From: Larix kaempferi
Taxonomy: Eukaryota > Streptophyta > Pinopsida > Pinales > Pinaceae
Reading direction: 5' to 3'
Length of the DNA stretch: 64,000 nucleotides
Assembly (NCBI GenBank): GCA_027924585.1
Contig: BSBM01000372.1
Span: forward strand, 32,110,001 to 32,174,000
A model generated the notes under the pieces. It worked only from the letters and a program-made list of their open reading frames with translations. It ran no database searches and had not been told where the DNA came from. Position 1 is the stretch's first letter. The number at the start of each line of letters is the position of its first letter. Made by a program: the position numbers and the translations under genes. Positions 32,180 through 44,749 of the stretch are shown piece after piece.

Positions 32180-32555
32180 TTTCTATATTCCCATCTTGCA
32201 TGTCCACTGACCAATTAGGCTCGAGCTCCACCAATGCTAGCATCAAGGAACACATATACATTTTGTTTTTGCAAAGTAGAAGCATGTTTCAGAGAACTAC
32301 AATTGCATATAAAAGGTCCCTCAACTTCATGTGAGTGCCCTTCAACAAGATGTAACTCAATTCAAGGAGTATAATCAAGAACCACATGAGTCAAGTCTCT
32401 AGGCCAAGGAATTCCTACTAATAAGCTAAATCAATTCTATCACCTAGTGAGAAGAAGAGGTAAAACAAAGACTAAAGGTTGCAACTAGGAAATCTAGATA
32501 AATTTACATTGCTACCCAAAACTTGATGCAAATTGTAAGGAAATGAGAGAATTAA

Positions 32556-33420
32556 CTAGAGGAAATACACAAAAGATGGTATAGCTACATAACGGGGTGG
32601 ATAAACTGATGTATTCAATCTAGAAAGAGTATTCCTTGAGTCTATCGGTGTTTCATGATCTATCATTGTATTGCTACACAAATGATATATATTCCCATAA
32701 GATTGTCCTTTTTCTACCACTAGGGATCCTTTGGTAATCTTGCAATGATTATCACCAAAGATAGTATAATACCCTAGTTTATCCATGATCTTGATTGAGA
32801 GAAAATTCTTCTATAGACATGGTACATTGCATACATGACATAGATTCCTTTCTCTCCCATCATCCATCTTGATCCTAATATCCCCTCTTTCATTTCAATA
32901 TGATGAACATCGCCCAAGTAGACCATCCCACCACTATAAGGATGATATTTGACAAATCAGTCTCTATGTGGAGACATGTGGAAAGATGCACCTAAGTCCA
33001 AAAACCAAGCATATAAAAGTGATTTATTATTATTGATTTAGAAAGCCTCACATGTTTCCATTTCTTCTAAATTTGTTGTTTTAGCCTCAACTGATTTATT
33101 ATTATTGATTTAGAAAGCCTCACATGTTTCCATTAGTTTGAGTCTCAAATGGTTTTAATAGTATTTTCTTTAACGACATTGAAGAAGACATATTCTACTG
33201 GGAAATGATGAATTGTAGAAACTACCTTCTTGTCCAGCTTTATCCACTCCTCATCTCATGTTGCTTGGTTTTTTTCGCAACCCCTTTCAAGGCTAGTGGT
33301 ATGTCATTTTGAACCAACAAATGCTCCACCTTCATCTTCCATATGGAAAATTCTTGCCATTAAACCTCTCAATATTGAACCAAGTTAAACCTCTTTTCAT
33401 TGTTGCAGCTCTCACTCATA
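32556..33420 (-). pseudogene. Deleted copia gag-protease
   Basis: Reading leftward: gag opening FNIERFNGKNFPYGKMKVEH (about 33390-33330), then a gag helix with FFNVVKENTIKTI, a protease active site FLDLGASFHMSPHRDWF (about 33000-32950; the usual D-S-G is D-L-G), and the segment before integrase DNHCKITKGSLVVEKGQSYG (32740-32680). The zinc knuckle is missing, and a 73-bp stretch (from about 33023) is duplicated in tandem. Stops and shifts throughout. Beyond 32556 no integrase was read. Confidence 0.75.
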
Positions 33421-33462
33421 AAAAACCCTACGCCTACAAGATTTTCAGGGTCAGAAACTAGA

Positions 33463-33868
33463 TGTTAAAAAAATATTAAAAAATAAGAAAACAACAATTA
33501 GAACACAAGATTTACATGGAAACCCTTTTATGCACAGGTTAAATCATGGGGCAATGGTAGCTTTGATATTTGATTATTACTTAACAAAAAACTTAAAATG
33601 TTTTCTTCTCTTATGATACAATGCCAAGGGTCACTTCCATTTTATATGTTACATATGAGGGTTCTAGAAGGAATTGAATACACAAGAAGGGTCTATAAGT
33701 TTTTGCTTCACGGGCTTCGCCCTTGCACCCTTAGGAAAAGGGGGCTTGGCTAGCCCCCCCTACGACCCCCGTAGGATGCTCGATGCATACAAATTATGCA
33801 ATAGGATAGTCATGTACCACTCTACATGAAAATGCTAGAGATTTGGATATTGACTTCATCTCCTAACA
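33463..33868 (-). repeat. Probable copia LTR
   Basis: Read on the minus strand it begins TGTTAGGAGATG and ends TTTTTAACA, with inverted TGTTA/TAACA termini, and lies upstream of the minus-strand gag. It contains a GC-rich patch (33708-33775) with small hairpins: GGGCTTCGCCC and GGGGGCTTGGCTAGCCCCCC. No initiator-Met primer-binding site follows. Confidence 0.5.
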
Positions 33869-35879
33869 CCAACTTGGGACCTCTCTTTTTAAATTTTTAA
33901 TCAAGCTTCTTCATCTAAGTGTTGCTTTCTTGGACTTTAATCTTGTGAGTTTAATGGACAATTATGTGATGCTGATTAGGATTAATATTTAATGGATACA
34001 TGTTTAATCTCCCTATTCTAATATTATAGAATCATGCAAGTTTGCTTCAAATGTATTTTTAGAATGAGGTATGCCTCACAAATTCATTTTATTACACCCA
34101 TCGCATTGCATGTATCACAATCTTTGTTGTTGTGCCTCTTGGATGTAACTAGCTCTAACTTGTTTAAAATTGATGTACAAATTTATCTAGAAACTTGAAA
34201 CTTTTTATTTTTGCAACATTAATTGAGTCAAAACTAAGTTGTAGGAAAAATTGAATTTTTTCACTAACTATTAGCAACCAAGTGTCGAGGACATTAATGA
34301 ACCATTTTCATGGATTAAAATCTTTAAAGTGCTTGAATTAACATCCTAGAATCCTATATAACAAAGACATAAGATAAAGTGACATAATTCAATTAAGGAT
34401 AAACACATAAGATAAAGTGACATAATTCAATTAAGGGTAAACATTGTTGTGGGCATGGCCTAGACTTTCTTTAAAAGATGTTTTTGCATGCAATTATTTA
34501 TTCGTACCAAAATAATATTTCAAACACGGGAAAATGTTGCCTATACATTTTTTGGATTACAATTTCAATGCAACACAAGATTATGATTATGAGGCCCATA
34601 GTTCTCTACGCTATGCAAGAGATAAATCTTCTTCCATATTTTTTTCAAGCAAGTTTACACATGTTTAAATCTTTTTCCATAATTCTTTGAACCTTTTCAA
34701 AACTTAATTTGACAACCAAGAAAAGTCACCTTAAAGCCTTAACAATTTTTGAAACTTTATAATTTGTTGGGAGGATTTTAAAATTCAAAAAGCCCAACGC
34801 ACTTTTAATAAAAAAATCCATTCTAATGATTTTATGAATGGTAAGGACATGATTTTATCAAGGGCAATGTTGAATTTGGACATGATCATTTGGATTTTTT
34901 ATTTTTCTTCCCAAACACATTCTTAAAAACCCAATTGAAAGGTTTTTAAAGTTGTAATTTTGTGAAAATCTACTTGTTATATTAAGATGTTTTCTAAATT
35001 GTATATGTGTGAAACTTTTTATCTTTATGAAATATTTTTTTTTTATAATGATATCATTGATATTTATTTTAGAATTGATTTTTAATTAATCAATGTGCTT
35101 ATTGTATTTATATTTTTAGTTTTTAAGGTTTTTAAAGTTGTAATTTTGTGAAAATCTATATGTTTTCTAAACTGTATATGTTTGAAACTTCAAAACTATA
35201 TTTCAAGTTTTTATTTTTATGAAATCTTTTTTATAATGATATCATTGGTATTTATTTTAGAATTGATTTTTAATTATTCACTTATATTATATTTTTTATA
35301 TAAATTGTAAATCTTGATTTTTATTTAATAATTATTATGGAGTTTTTCAAATTTATTTGAAATAAACTTTATTATTTCTTAAAAAAATCATTAGAATATA
35401 TGATGACATGCGCCCATTACATTTTCTTAATTTTGTTTCCTTTTGGATTTGTAAAATGATTTCAAAACATAATTCATTATTTATAATGGAAATTAAGATA
35501 ATATGAAATAAAATATTCAAAAAAAAAATCATAATTTTATCAATTTTCAACCACAACATTAATTTAAAAGCTAATATGTAATAGAGCAAAGAATAGTGAA
35601 TTATAAAAATAATGAGCGATTGTGTTTAAAATTATTTTGTTTTATGAAATAATATATAAATTAGTATTTTTTTTAATCAAAATGATAAGATATAAGAAAT
35701 ACAAGGTACTAGCATAGCCACTTAAGTCACAATTTAAATGCCATGAACAAGTTATCAGTTACTTGTTCTCCATGTTTAGTTGTAATCAGTGTTGTCTATG
35801 CCTTAGCTACATGTTACCATCTTTAATTAAATGGGTTGTCTTTCACTAAGTGTTATCCATGCATTAGCTACCCGTTATT
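33869..35879. other. AT-rich sequence with local duplications
   Basis: No gene recognised. A 38-bp tandem duplication occupies 34367-34442. A longer duplication, 34941-35094 against 35127-35280, shares TTTTTAAAGTTGTAATTTTG and later blocks through TTTAGAATTGATTTTTAATT. Confidence 0.6.
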
Positions 35880-36506
35880 TTTTTATTTTTTTTAATAATT
35901 GTTTATTTCTAATTTTCAACAACAATCATAAAATCAATCAATCAAAGTTGTACTTTTTGAAATGAATTTTTTTCTTCTACTTTCTATGATCACAAGACTT
36001 CTCCATAAAAACAAACGTAATTACAATTTCATGAGTAAAAAGATTTTTGCATAAATTATGATTCTTTTATTGACAAATTCTCAAAATATCCTCTTCCCAT
36101 TTTAATTTTGTTATGTAGCTTATGCAACATACCAGACTTCTTTTGACTTGTTATTGCAATTCTTGAAAAAATTGGCTCATGTTTAAAGCGTTGAATGTAG
36201 AATATCTTTAAGTCATTTTTTTTCTTTCCCAACATTTGTTTGATCATCCAAATTTTAACTAAATTCCATAAATCTTAAAAAGAATTTGATACCTTTAACT
36301 TAATACTCCAAAAATCATAACTCTCACCTAAATGGAAAGGTTTGCAACTCTATATTTAATCATAACTCTCACCTAAATTGAGAGGTTTGAAATGGAATAA
36401 AAGTTAAAGTTGATTATGACTCCAACTTTGAATGTTTATTTCCCTTAATAAAATTTGTCCAACTAATCAGATTATAAATATATTTTTAGGTAACGTTTTG
36501 ATACCA
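35880..36506 (-). repeat. Leader of an LTR element, repeated at 62960-63700
   Basis: Blocks such as TTATGATTCTTTTATTGACA and CTTAATACTCCAAAAATCAT occur in the same order and orientation near 63080 and 63450. On the minus strand TGGTATCAAAACG (rc of 36494-36506) is a primer-binding site, so this is the leader just inside a 5' LTR. No protein was recognised. Confidence 0.7.
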
Positions 36507-36899
36507 GTTGAAGGATTATAATAAAAACTGTAAAAAATGATTCAATAATAATATGCATAATAAATATGTACAAGTTATCACAAAAACAAAACTCCCAAAT
36601 AATTGCATGTAGATTTAACGTGCGCCTTCAATTATTTGGTGGATTGAAACCCTATGAAATGTAGAAACCCTATCGAGAGTAATGTAGTATAATTTAGTGT
36701 TGTTGCTCTCTTTTCCTTTCTGCCAAATCAATATAACTCTGTGAATTTTATTTTAAATAAAATGTGCACATGCAGTCACCTACAAAAATTGGTCTACACT
36801 TTGGTGATGTGATATGGAAGAATTGGAAAGTGATAATGACACTGTTATCACTAAAGTCTAACCCTGACTGCTAGGGTCAAGCTTAGAGAAATCTTAACA
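36507..36899 (-). repeat. Copia-type LTR next to the 36.5-kb primer-binding site
   Basis: It directly follows the primer-binding site and, on the minus strand, would begin TGTTAAGATTTC (right edge 36899). The part at 36590-36710 is repeated at 63880-64000 (shared words CAATTATTTGGT / TTGAAACCCTA / AGTAATG). The right edge is a guess from the TGTTA start. Confidence 0.55.
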
Positions 36900-39110
36900 G
36901 TAAATAAAAGATATTTGTAAACATGACAGAGATCAAGATAGTTTTAAATATTTGGACAGTAAGGAATGTATCAACAGAGAATGGGCACTAATAAGACATA
37001 GCTATGAAGCATGACTTTGTGAATGCAATGATTTAGGTTTTGTTTTCAAAACATTAAAAATAGTTGCATATTGATCAAAAGAATCATGGCATGGAATATT
37101 AAGACCACACATAGACAGAATGATGATAACATGTACTTCAATAATTAAAACAGAAAGGCTCACAGATCACAATCATTTCAGAAAACAACTACTTCATTGA
37201 GAAAAACAGAGTGTATACATGCCCCTGCCAATACAGTGTCAGCCCTTGGCTGGAACCCCCTCCTTTACATTCCAAAACCTGCTTTTAATAGAAAGATTTA
37301 CATTCAAAATTAATCTCGAATCAACTTTCTGCCTGAATATATGGACCTAATCCTCTGCCACGTTCTATATCTACCATATACACTCCAAATCTGGAAAAGA
37401 AACTCAATTGATGATCTTCTGCCTGAAATCAGGGATTGAATGCCTGAAGAAGTCAATCTGTCTCATAATACTCTGCCTGAAAATGTGGATCCATTTATCC
37501 TCTGTTTCGATCCAAAAATAAGGGACTCTAACTTATACCTGTTGCTAATTGTTCTGCCATCTATATGCTTACCTACTGTTGTGTGATATGTCAATAATTG
37601 AGAGTTTTGGGTCTTTAATCAAGATTGATCAACACTCTCGACTTCATCAGCAACCTTCATTTTATCGAAGATACACATTCCATATGCAATTGGAAGAGTT
37701 AAACACATATCCCATGCTTTTTGAATTGCCTGTGTAATGTGGTGCACGAACCATGAACCATGGACCCGTAGGTTCTCCACATGAGCTCTTGTGAGAGTGT
37801 TTGATATATATGTGTTATTTGTAAACAGAAACAATTAACACTTAGCCTTAATGTATGATTACAAAAGCTTATAATGCCACTTATCCCATCTACAAACTGA
37901 CGCATAATATTATGAGAGTCGGCTTGTGGAATTTTGCGGTGCTTACCTTGACATTCTAACACTTTGAAAACTGAGCGTTTTCTCATGCTATTCCTTTATG
38001 TATCTTTGAATGCACTGAAAATTATCCAACATTAGCCTTTGAAACTAATCTCACGATTTGGATTTGGACATACATTTGATAATAAGACTTAATGATCTCT
38101 AAAGTTTGATGTGGCAATGCAAAGCTTCACTTAATTTTAATGGAATCAACGTGGAGAAGGAGTGGAGGTGAAAGTGGAATGATGAGGTGAGATAATGAGT
38201 GGGCTGAGGTTAATGGAATTTGGAATAGTACAAAACCATGTTTTAAATAACCAATTTATAATTAAAACAAATATAACATATTATTTCAAAATTTCAAAAT
38301 AATATATTGTTATATTTATTTAAAAATATTTGGTTAAATTATGAAATTTGGTAAAATAAGGTTTCTTAAATATGAGACTTGAGACACCACTTGGAGACTT
38401 TGGTAAAGAAAATTGAGATCCCTCTCTACCTGCATGCTACTAGAATCCAAATTTTTGTAATACAGATCTGGTACCAACAGACACCATCACCCAAGACTAT
38501 CCAAAACTCATTTCTTCTTAAATATGAGCTATAGCAATTTCTAGAATACTTATGAACTATAGCCCATATATGATAGTCCGTGGATATATTTATACTTTTT
38601 TGAGACCTTTTTCTGGTCATGTAAAATGTGTTATCCGTTATATTTTAATATAAAAGGAACATGCTCTTTTTTCCTTGGAAAAAAAGCCGCTTACAATATT
38701 TGTTACATCATCCCAAACGACAACAACTTAATTTTAATGACAATAATTTCTTTAAAATGTGTAATGGATTGTGCCTATTAATTTCAATATTAAAAAATAT
38801 TTAGATGTCACCAAAGGTGCTTTGTTTTTAAATATAATTGCTTGGTTTTTCTGTCTATATGATACAAAGGCTACATTCTCATCGTAATCCATCCATGACA
38901 ACCAAGTTATGGGTTTCATATGGCCGACTAAAATGAACTTCCAAGTCAGAGCAAATAGTTCACATTTTTTTTGTAATTTGACTGTAATGGCAGTTTAATT
39001 ATAAAATGTATAAACTTAGTGTTCCCCGTAGTTAAACCATAATACTAAGCTTTGCATGTTCTTAGTAACATAGTGGAGAAAATAAGATTAATTAATAATA
39101 ACAATGCAAA
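36900..39110. other. Spacer with one weak exon candidate
   Basis: Mostly AT-rich without transposon motifs. At 37986-37620 (minus) a short frame starting MRKRSVFKVLECQ runs into an excellent 5' splice site (CAAG|GTAAGC at about 37946); joining it to an acceptor near 37790 (TCTCACAAGAG) opens a 56-residue frame containing RVHGSWFVHHITQAIQKAWD and ending at a stop near 37619. I do not recognise the protein and a chance arrangement is possible. Confidence 0.25.
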
Positions 39111-40223
39111 CAAAGTGTGACAATCTGTAGGGGATCTAACAGCTGTAACAAACTCACAATCAAACTCTCAAGAATGTTGCAAAGAAGAAGAGAAGAATGC
39201 ACTCAATAATCACTCACGAACACAAAAAATAGAGAATAACAGTATCATACATCAGCTATGAGCTAGAACTAAGTAAACTGAATACAATAATGAAATCTGT
39301 GTAGAGAATTTGAATTAACCAAGGAGGTCATTCGAATCATGCTCAAAGTCTATCTTGGAGTACAATGGAGACATCATTGAGTCAATAGTATTAGTCATAA
39401 ATGGTAATAGTCAGTCAAGTCAGTCTGATTGAGTCTAATAGAACCATCTAGGCATAAATCAGTGGATGGAGACTCCATGGAGGGCGCATGAGGCTATCAA
39501 ATAGTCAGGTAGCACTCCATAACTATCTAATTAGGAGCTGCAGTCAATCAACATGAGCAATCCGTGGAAGAACTGCTCAATCAATGCACTAATTGAATGA
39601 TAACTCCTGGTAGGTGAGATAAGGCGCTCTAACTAAGTGATAACTGGTGGTAGGTGAGCAAAGGCACACTTGTCATGCAAAACAGTCAAATAGGGCGCAT
39701 CAGGTAGGTAGGAGGCCAACTAGGGGTTGAAGACAGGCTCTGGGGAGCTGAAAGTGAGCTCTAGGTTTTGGGGAGACCACCAAGATGATGGCTGGATGCA
39801 TGCAACATGCATATTTGCATGCAGACATGCAAAATATAAAAATGATGGTGTGAATATTCCAACACCCCCCGCAAGCTATACTATGAGAATATAACTGAAA
39901 TCTGAAAAATAGGGCCCTGGTGACTGAGACCAAAGGTCACCTCGTACAATCAATCTAAATAAACTAAGTGAGGAAAGAGGGAAAACCCAGTGGGAAGAAA
40001 TCCCTCCCTCAAAATAGACTGAAGGATGCTAATGTAGCATATCATCACTCATCCTAGAAGGAGGCAAGTGTCCTTCTTTTTTGAAGAAGGATCGATCAAT
40101 CTGAAATGGATAAGCAATGTGAGAAGGATGAAACCTTCCATTCTAAAAATCCAATCCGGTTCTTCTCTGATCATGTGGATCACCAACCAAATCACCGACA
40201 GATTGGAGTGTAATGGCTGCCCA

Positions 40224-41792
40224 TCAAGGAAGAGGGGGATTATCAGGTGAGAGATCTTCATGTTCTTGTGGATCTGGATCTCCCATTCGCTCATCTTCAT
40301 CATCAATTGCTAGATCTTTCGGTTCTTGTGGATCTGTATCTAGCATTCCCTCGTCATCATATCCATCTTCAGATTTTGAATCTGAAATCTCATGTGAAGA
40401 AGCTTCACTCTCTTGATCATCAATCAAAGTAGGTGGTATCTTCCTCTTGGGAAGAAGTGGATCATGCTCCAAAAACATAATATGAAGATCATTATGGAGC
40501 ATGTGATTCAAACCAACTGAGGTAGAATCAAAACCATGAATGTGTAGATAGTTATTTGATATCTCATTTGAACCAATATAGGTGAGATCATAACCAAAGG
40601 AACTATGACATGATGATGGTATCTTGGACTTCAAATCAGATCCAAGAATCGGAAGATGGTTTCTCATGATCTCCTTTGAACCAACAGGGGTGAGATCAAA
40701 ACCAAAATCACAAAAAAGTGCATGAGTCATGAACCCAAGCGAATGATAGAGTTTCCCATCTTTGGTGAAACTCTGAAAACATGTGCCAATGACAAAATAG
40801 GAGTCCAAAGAAAGCATTTGATAAAAGAGGGCGAATGCATTGCCTCCCAAATCTGATTTTACCTCCAAAATACTCAGTAGGTCACAATCTTGCACATCAA
40901 CAAGTGCATCAACTCCATGAAAGTGTATTTAGTTATTTGATATCTTCTTTGAACCAACAGGGGTGAGATCAAAATCAAATGAACCATGCCATAATGGTGA
41001 TGGCTTGAACTGCAAATCAGATCCAAGAATTTGAGGATGGATTCTTATGATATTCTTTGAACCAACAGTGGTGAGAGCTAAACCAAAATCACAAGGATAT
41101 GCATGAGACTTGAACTCAAGCGAATGATACAGTCTTCCATCTTTAGTGAAAATCTAAAAACATATGCCAATGACCAAATAGGATTCCATAGGAAGATTTT
41201 GATCAAGGAGGGCAAATGCATTGCCTCCCAAATATGATTTTACTTCCAAACTTCTCAGTAGGTCATCATCTTGCACATCGGCAAGCTCATGGGAAGTAGA
41301 GATTGTGAAGATCTCTTCAAATTCTAAAGTAGTAATTGACATCTTTTGCTCAGAATTCATATTAGAAGATGGATCAATTGAAACCATGTGTTGTACCTCC
41401 ACTTCATCTTGAACAACTTCATCATGGGACATGATGGAGGACGAATCATGAATAGAGAGAGCACTAAAGACAGCACAGCTGGGCTTGTTCTCCAAATGGA
41501 CATCATCCTCTTCCTTCTTTCCAAACAAATTGTTCAATCTTGTCCAGTTATCAGTTGGATGTTCATCAAGATCAATGAGGTATTCCATATTGTCAAACAT
41601 AGCAGTAAGTATTACTGTTGAGGCTCTTTCACAATCATCAAGCCAATCTTGTTCCTCTTCATAGGAAGCAAAATATCTCTTAACACAAGTACACATATCC
41701 AAGAGACCATATATCTTCAGGTATGCTATCATCTTGGTTTTCCATTCTTCATAGTTGTATGAAGAGAGAGAAGGAACTGCTTTCAGATCCAT
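40224..41792 (-). pseudogene. Gag-derived ORF of 522 codons with internal duplication and acidic tail
   Basis: One frame runs from ATG at 41792 to a stop at 40224 with only two interruptions, TAG at 41156-41154 and TAA at 40931-40929. Residues 1-110 look like a copia gag N-terminus: LSSYNYEEWKTKMIAYLKIY, then WTRLNNLFGKKEEDDVHLEN. A segment beginning VQDDDLLRSLEVKSYLGGNA, with SYLVIGICF and further blocks, occurs twice in tandem, the second as VQDCDLLSILEVKSDLGGNA (about 300 bp per unit). The C-terminal 60 residues are acidic with two DPQE words. No zinc knuckle, protease or RT. The near-intact frame in an element with a perfect target duplication suggests recent activity or constraint. Confidence 0.75.
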
Positions 41793-41804
41793 GCAAGATG
41801 TTGT

Positions 41805-41960
41805 TCAATTCGAATCTACTGCTGCAACTGCAGAAAACAACTGCAATTTCAAAAAATTGCTACAACTGTAGAAATCATCGAAACTGTTACAACTACAGAA
41901 AAATTCAAAACTGCTGCAATTGCAGGAAACAACTGCAACTGTAGAGAACTTCGAATAACC
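41805..41960. repeat. CTGCAAYTGCAG repeats in the element leader
   Basis: The word CTGCAACTGCAG and its variants (CTGCAATTGCAG, CTACAACTGTAG) recur six or seven times every 20-30 bp, each a near palindrome, separated by AAAA-rich spacers. They lie between primer-binding site and ORF of the 39-43 kb element. Confidence 0.6.
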
Positions 41961-43159
41961 TGCAAAAACAATGGAGGTCCAAGTAGCTGCTGAATTCAAA
42001 TCTATTGAAGAGGGATTCGAATGGATGAATAAACCTGCAAAACAATAAATTTTTTGTTTATGGAGATTTGCTACACTTCAAATGAACACTACCTTAAGAC
42101 ACTTGAGCACATAGACTAAGTCCTTCACACCTGGCTAGACCTCACTGGATTGCTCCAGTGAATTCAAGGTAATGGCACCAGGATTTGCTGTGGAAACTCG
42201 GAAATGTTGCAACCGGTGCTCAAGGAAATATAGATGCTCAAAGAAATGTTGCAACTGCTGCAATGGCTATAATTCGAATAGCTGCTGACTGCTCTGATAC
42301 CATGTGATAATCTGCAGGGGATCTAACAGCTGCAACAAACTCACAATCAAACTCTCAAGAATGTTGTAAAGAAGAAGAGAAGAATGCACTCAATAATCAC
42401 TCATGAACACAGAAAATGGAGAATAGTAGTATCATACATCAGCTGTGAGTTGGCATTAAGTAAACTGAATACAATAATGAAATCTGTGTAGAGAGTTTGA
42501 ATTAACCAAGGAGGTCATTCGAATCATCCTCAAAGTCTAGCTTGGAGTACAATGGAGACATCATCCAGTCAGTAGTATCAGTCGTAAATGGTAATAGTCA
42601 GTCAAGTGAGTCTAACTGAGTCTAACAGAACCATCTAGGCATAAATCAGGGGATGGAGACTCCAAGGAGGGCACATGAGGCTATTAAATAGTCAAGTAAC
42701 AGTCCATAACTAGCTAATTAGGAGCTGCTGTCAATCAACATGAGAAATCAGTGGAAGAACTGCTCAATCAATGCACTAATTGGATTATAACTCTTGGTAG
42801 GTGAGATAAGGCGCTCTAACTGGTGGTAGGTGAGAAGAGGCACACTTGTCATGCAGAATAGTCAAATAGGGCGCATCGGGTAGGTAGGAGGCCAACTGGG
42901 GGCTGAAGATAGGCTATGGGGAGCTGAAAGTGAGCTCTAGGTGTTGGGGAGACCACCAAGATGATGACTGGATGCATGCAGTTGCATGCAAATGCATGCA
43001 ACATGTAGATTTGCATGCAGGCATGCAAAAATAAAAATGATGGTGTGAATATTCCAACACAAAGTACATTGGTCCTTGAATTTAGTATGTGAATATGGTA
43101 TTCTCAGATCGCAAGCATAATATGAAATATTGAGAAATATAATATCTAGATATTAATAA

Positions 43160-43525
43160 ATACTTACCAAAATCCTTGTGTTGAGTCCCTTTCTAATACA
43201 TCTTTCCAATTTAAAAAACCTTATTTTTACAAGATATCATTTGCTATACTGTCAATACCTATAAACCCCCTATACCCTACATCCCCCACTGTCTATAATA
43301 TATTGAACTTATTTTTGATGATTTAAAAACCATTTTTATGAATGAGTATGAAAAGATATTAGTCAACATGGTGAAGCCCCCATATACAACTACCTATAAA
43401 CCCCCCATACCCAAAATCCCCCAATATCTATAATATATTGACCTTATTTTTGACGATTTAAAAACCATTTTTATGAATAAGTACGATAAGATATTAGTCA
43501 ACAAGATGAAGCCCCCCATATACAA
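43160..43525. repeat. Member of a C-rich dispersed repeat, with tandem doubling
   Basis: A unit of about 125 bp beginning ACCTATAAACCCCC and containing TATAATATATTGA, ATTTAAAAACCATTTTTATG and TTAGTCAAC is present twice in tandem (about 43255-43385 and 43386-43515). The same family, same orientation, recurs at 57960-58140 and 59835-60140. No coding signal. Confidence 0.7.
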
Positions 43526-44745
43526 CTAATGTACTTAATTTCCAATAAAAATGAAAGTAAAAAAAATGAGAACTAATTAGATATATAAACTCTATGATAA
43601 GCTTGTCATTTTTTTGTCCATGGCATTTCATATTTGCACTTTGGCAGTAAAGGGTATACGTAAATGTTTGGTTATTGGAAAGGAACATATTTAATTGCAT
43701 CTTTAAATGTGTGGCATTTCATATTTAAACTTTGGTGATAAAGGTTATACATAAATGTTTGGTTATTTGTTGGGAACATATTTAATTGTATCTTTAAACG
43801 TGTATTGTTGATTTCTCTTTTACCTTATGAGATTGTGTAATTATCATAAATTTACTTTAATAAAAAAGTTTTAGTTAAATTATATAGCCATAAATTTATT
43901 TATCAATTAGAGAAAAAATAACTTTTTTATTATTATGATAAATTATCTAGATCCCCTTTCTTATGTATCTATTATGTACTATATCAAAATTAATGATTAC
44001 AAATACAACTAATAATATCAACGAAATTCCTATATATATTAATATCAAATTTATAATTTATAAATTATAAAAGTAAAGAAAATAAACAAAAATAATATTA
44101 AATAAATTCCCTTTATAAGTGATACCTTTAAATATTATTATTATTATTTGATTTGGTTGTTGCACTTCATGTTGTCATATCCATTGGTTTAGTTGAATGA
44201 TTAATTGTAGTCGTGAGGCCTTCTATCTTTTTCTTCTTTGCTGCTTCTTATGACTTTTTTTTTTCCTAGAAATGTTTCTCCCTGGCAATGCTATAGCCTA
44301 ATATTTAATCCTTCGACCATAGTAACTTTTTCCCTTTCAATTTCCTTTGTATACTAGTTCCCTATGTAGGAATTTAATATTTTCTTTTCTTTTCTTTGTG
44401 TGTTCTCTTTCAATTTTCCCTTGCCATTGTATTTACGGGTCAATAGCTTCCTTGCTAACTCTTCTAGCTTATTCTTTAATTCTAGTTCTTCAAATTTGAT
44501 CTACTCTTCCTCTCATAGGATGATTTCAAAGTCATTCTTTGTTGAATATCCATCTAAGTCATTATTCACTTGGATAGTGTTTCTCGTAGCTGACTTTTTG
44601 ATTATCCTAACTTGGGATGTTGTTGCGACTGCTAATCCTACTGCAAATGGTATTGTAAAAAGTGTGGTTTCCTTTTTCTCTTGTAATTCACTATTTGTTA
44701 GAGGGGTTATTGTTATTTTTAGTGGGGGTTATTATTATTTTTAGT
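43526..44745. other. AT-rich spacer
   Basis: Nothing recognised. A 114-codon plus-strand frame at 44400-44744 is Ser/Phe/Leu-rich with no motif and is probably a shadow of a decayed minus-strand sequence. Confidence 0.4.
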
Positions 44746-44749
44746 GGTG

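Larger units (their letters stand above)
39116..43059 (-). mobile_element. Nearly intact non-autonomous copia-derived element
   Basis: LTRs at 39116-39864 (749 bp) and 42303-43059 (757 bp) are direct repeats with TG...CA ends (TGTTGGAATATTC start on the element strand). The target duplication caaag is perfect (39111-39115 and 43060-43064). A perfect primer-binding site TGGTATCAGAGC (rc of 42291-42302) touches the right LTR and a polypurine tract GCGGGGGG (rc of about 39865-39872) touches the left LTR. The 2.4-kb interior encodes a single gag-derived protein and nothing of pol, so the element would need enzymes from a relative. Confidence 0.92.

Noticed and set aside
44400-44744. 114-codon plus-strand frame
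   Set aside because: No motif, Ser/Phe-rich, overlaps decayed minus-strand text.
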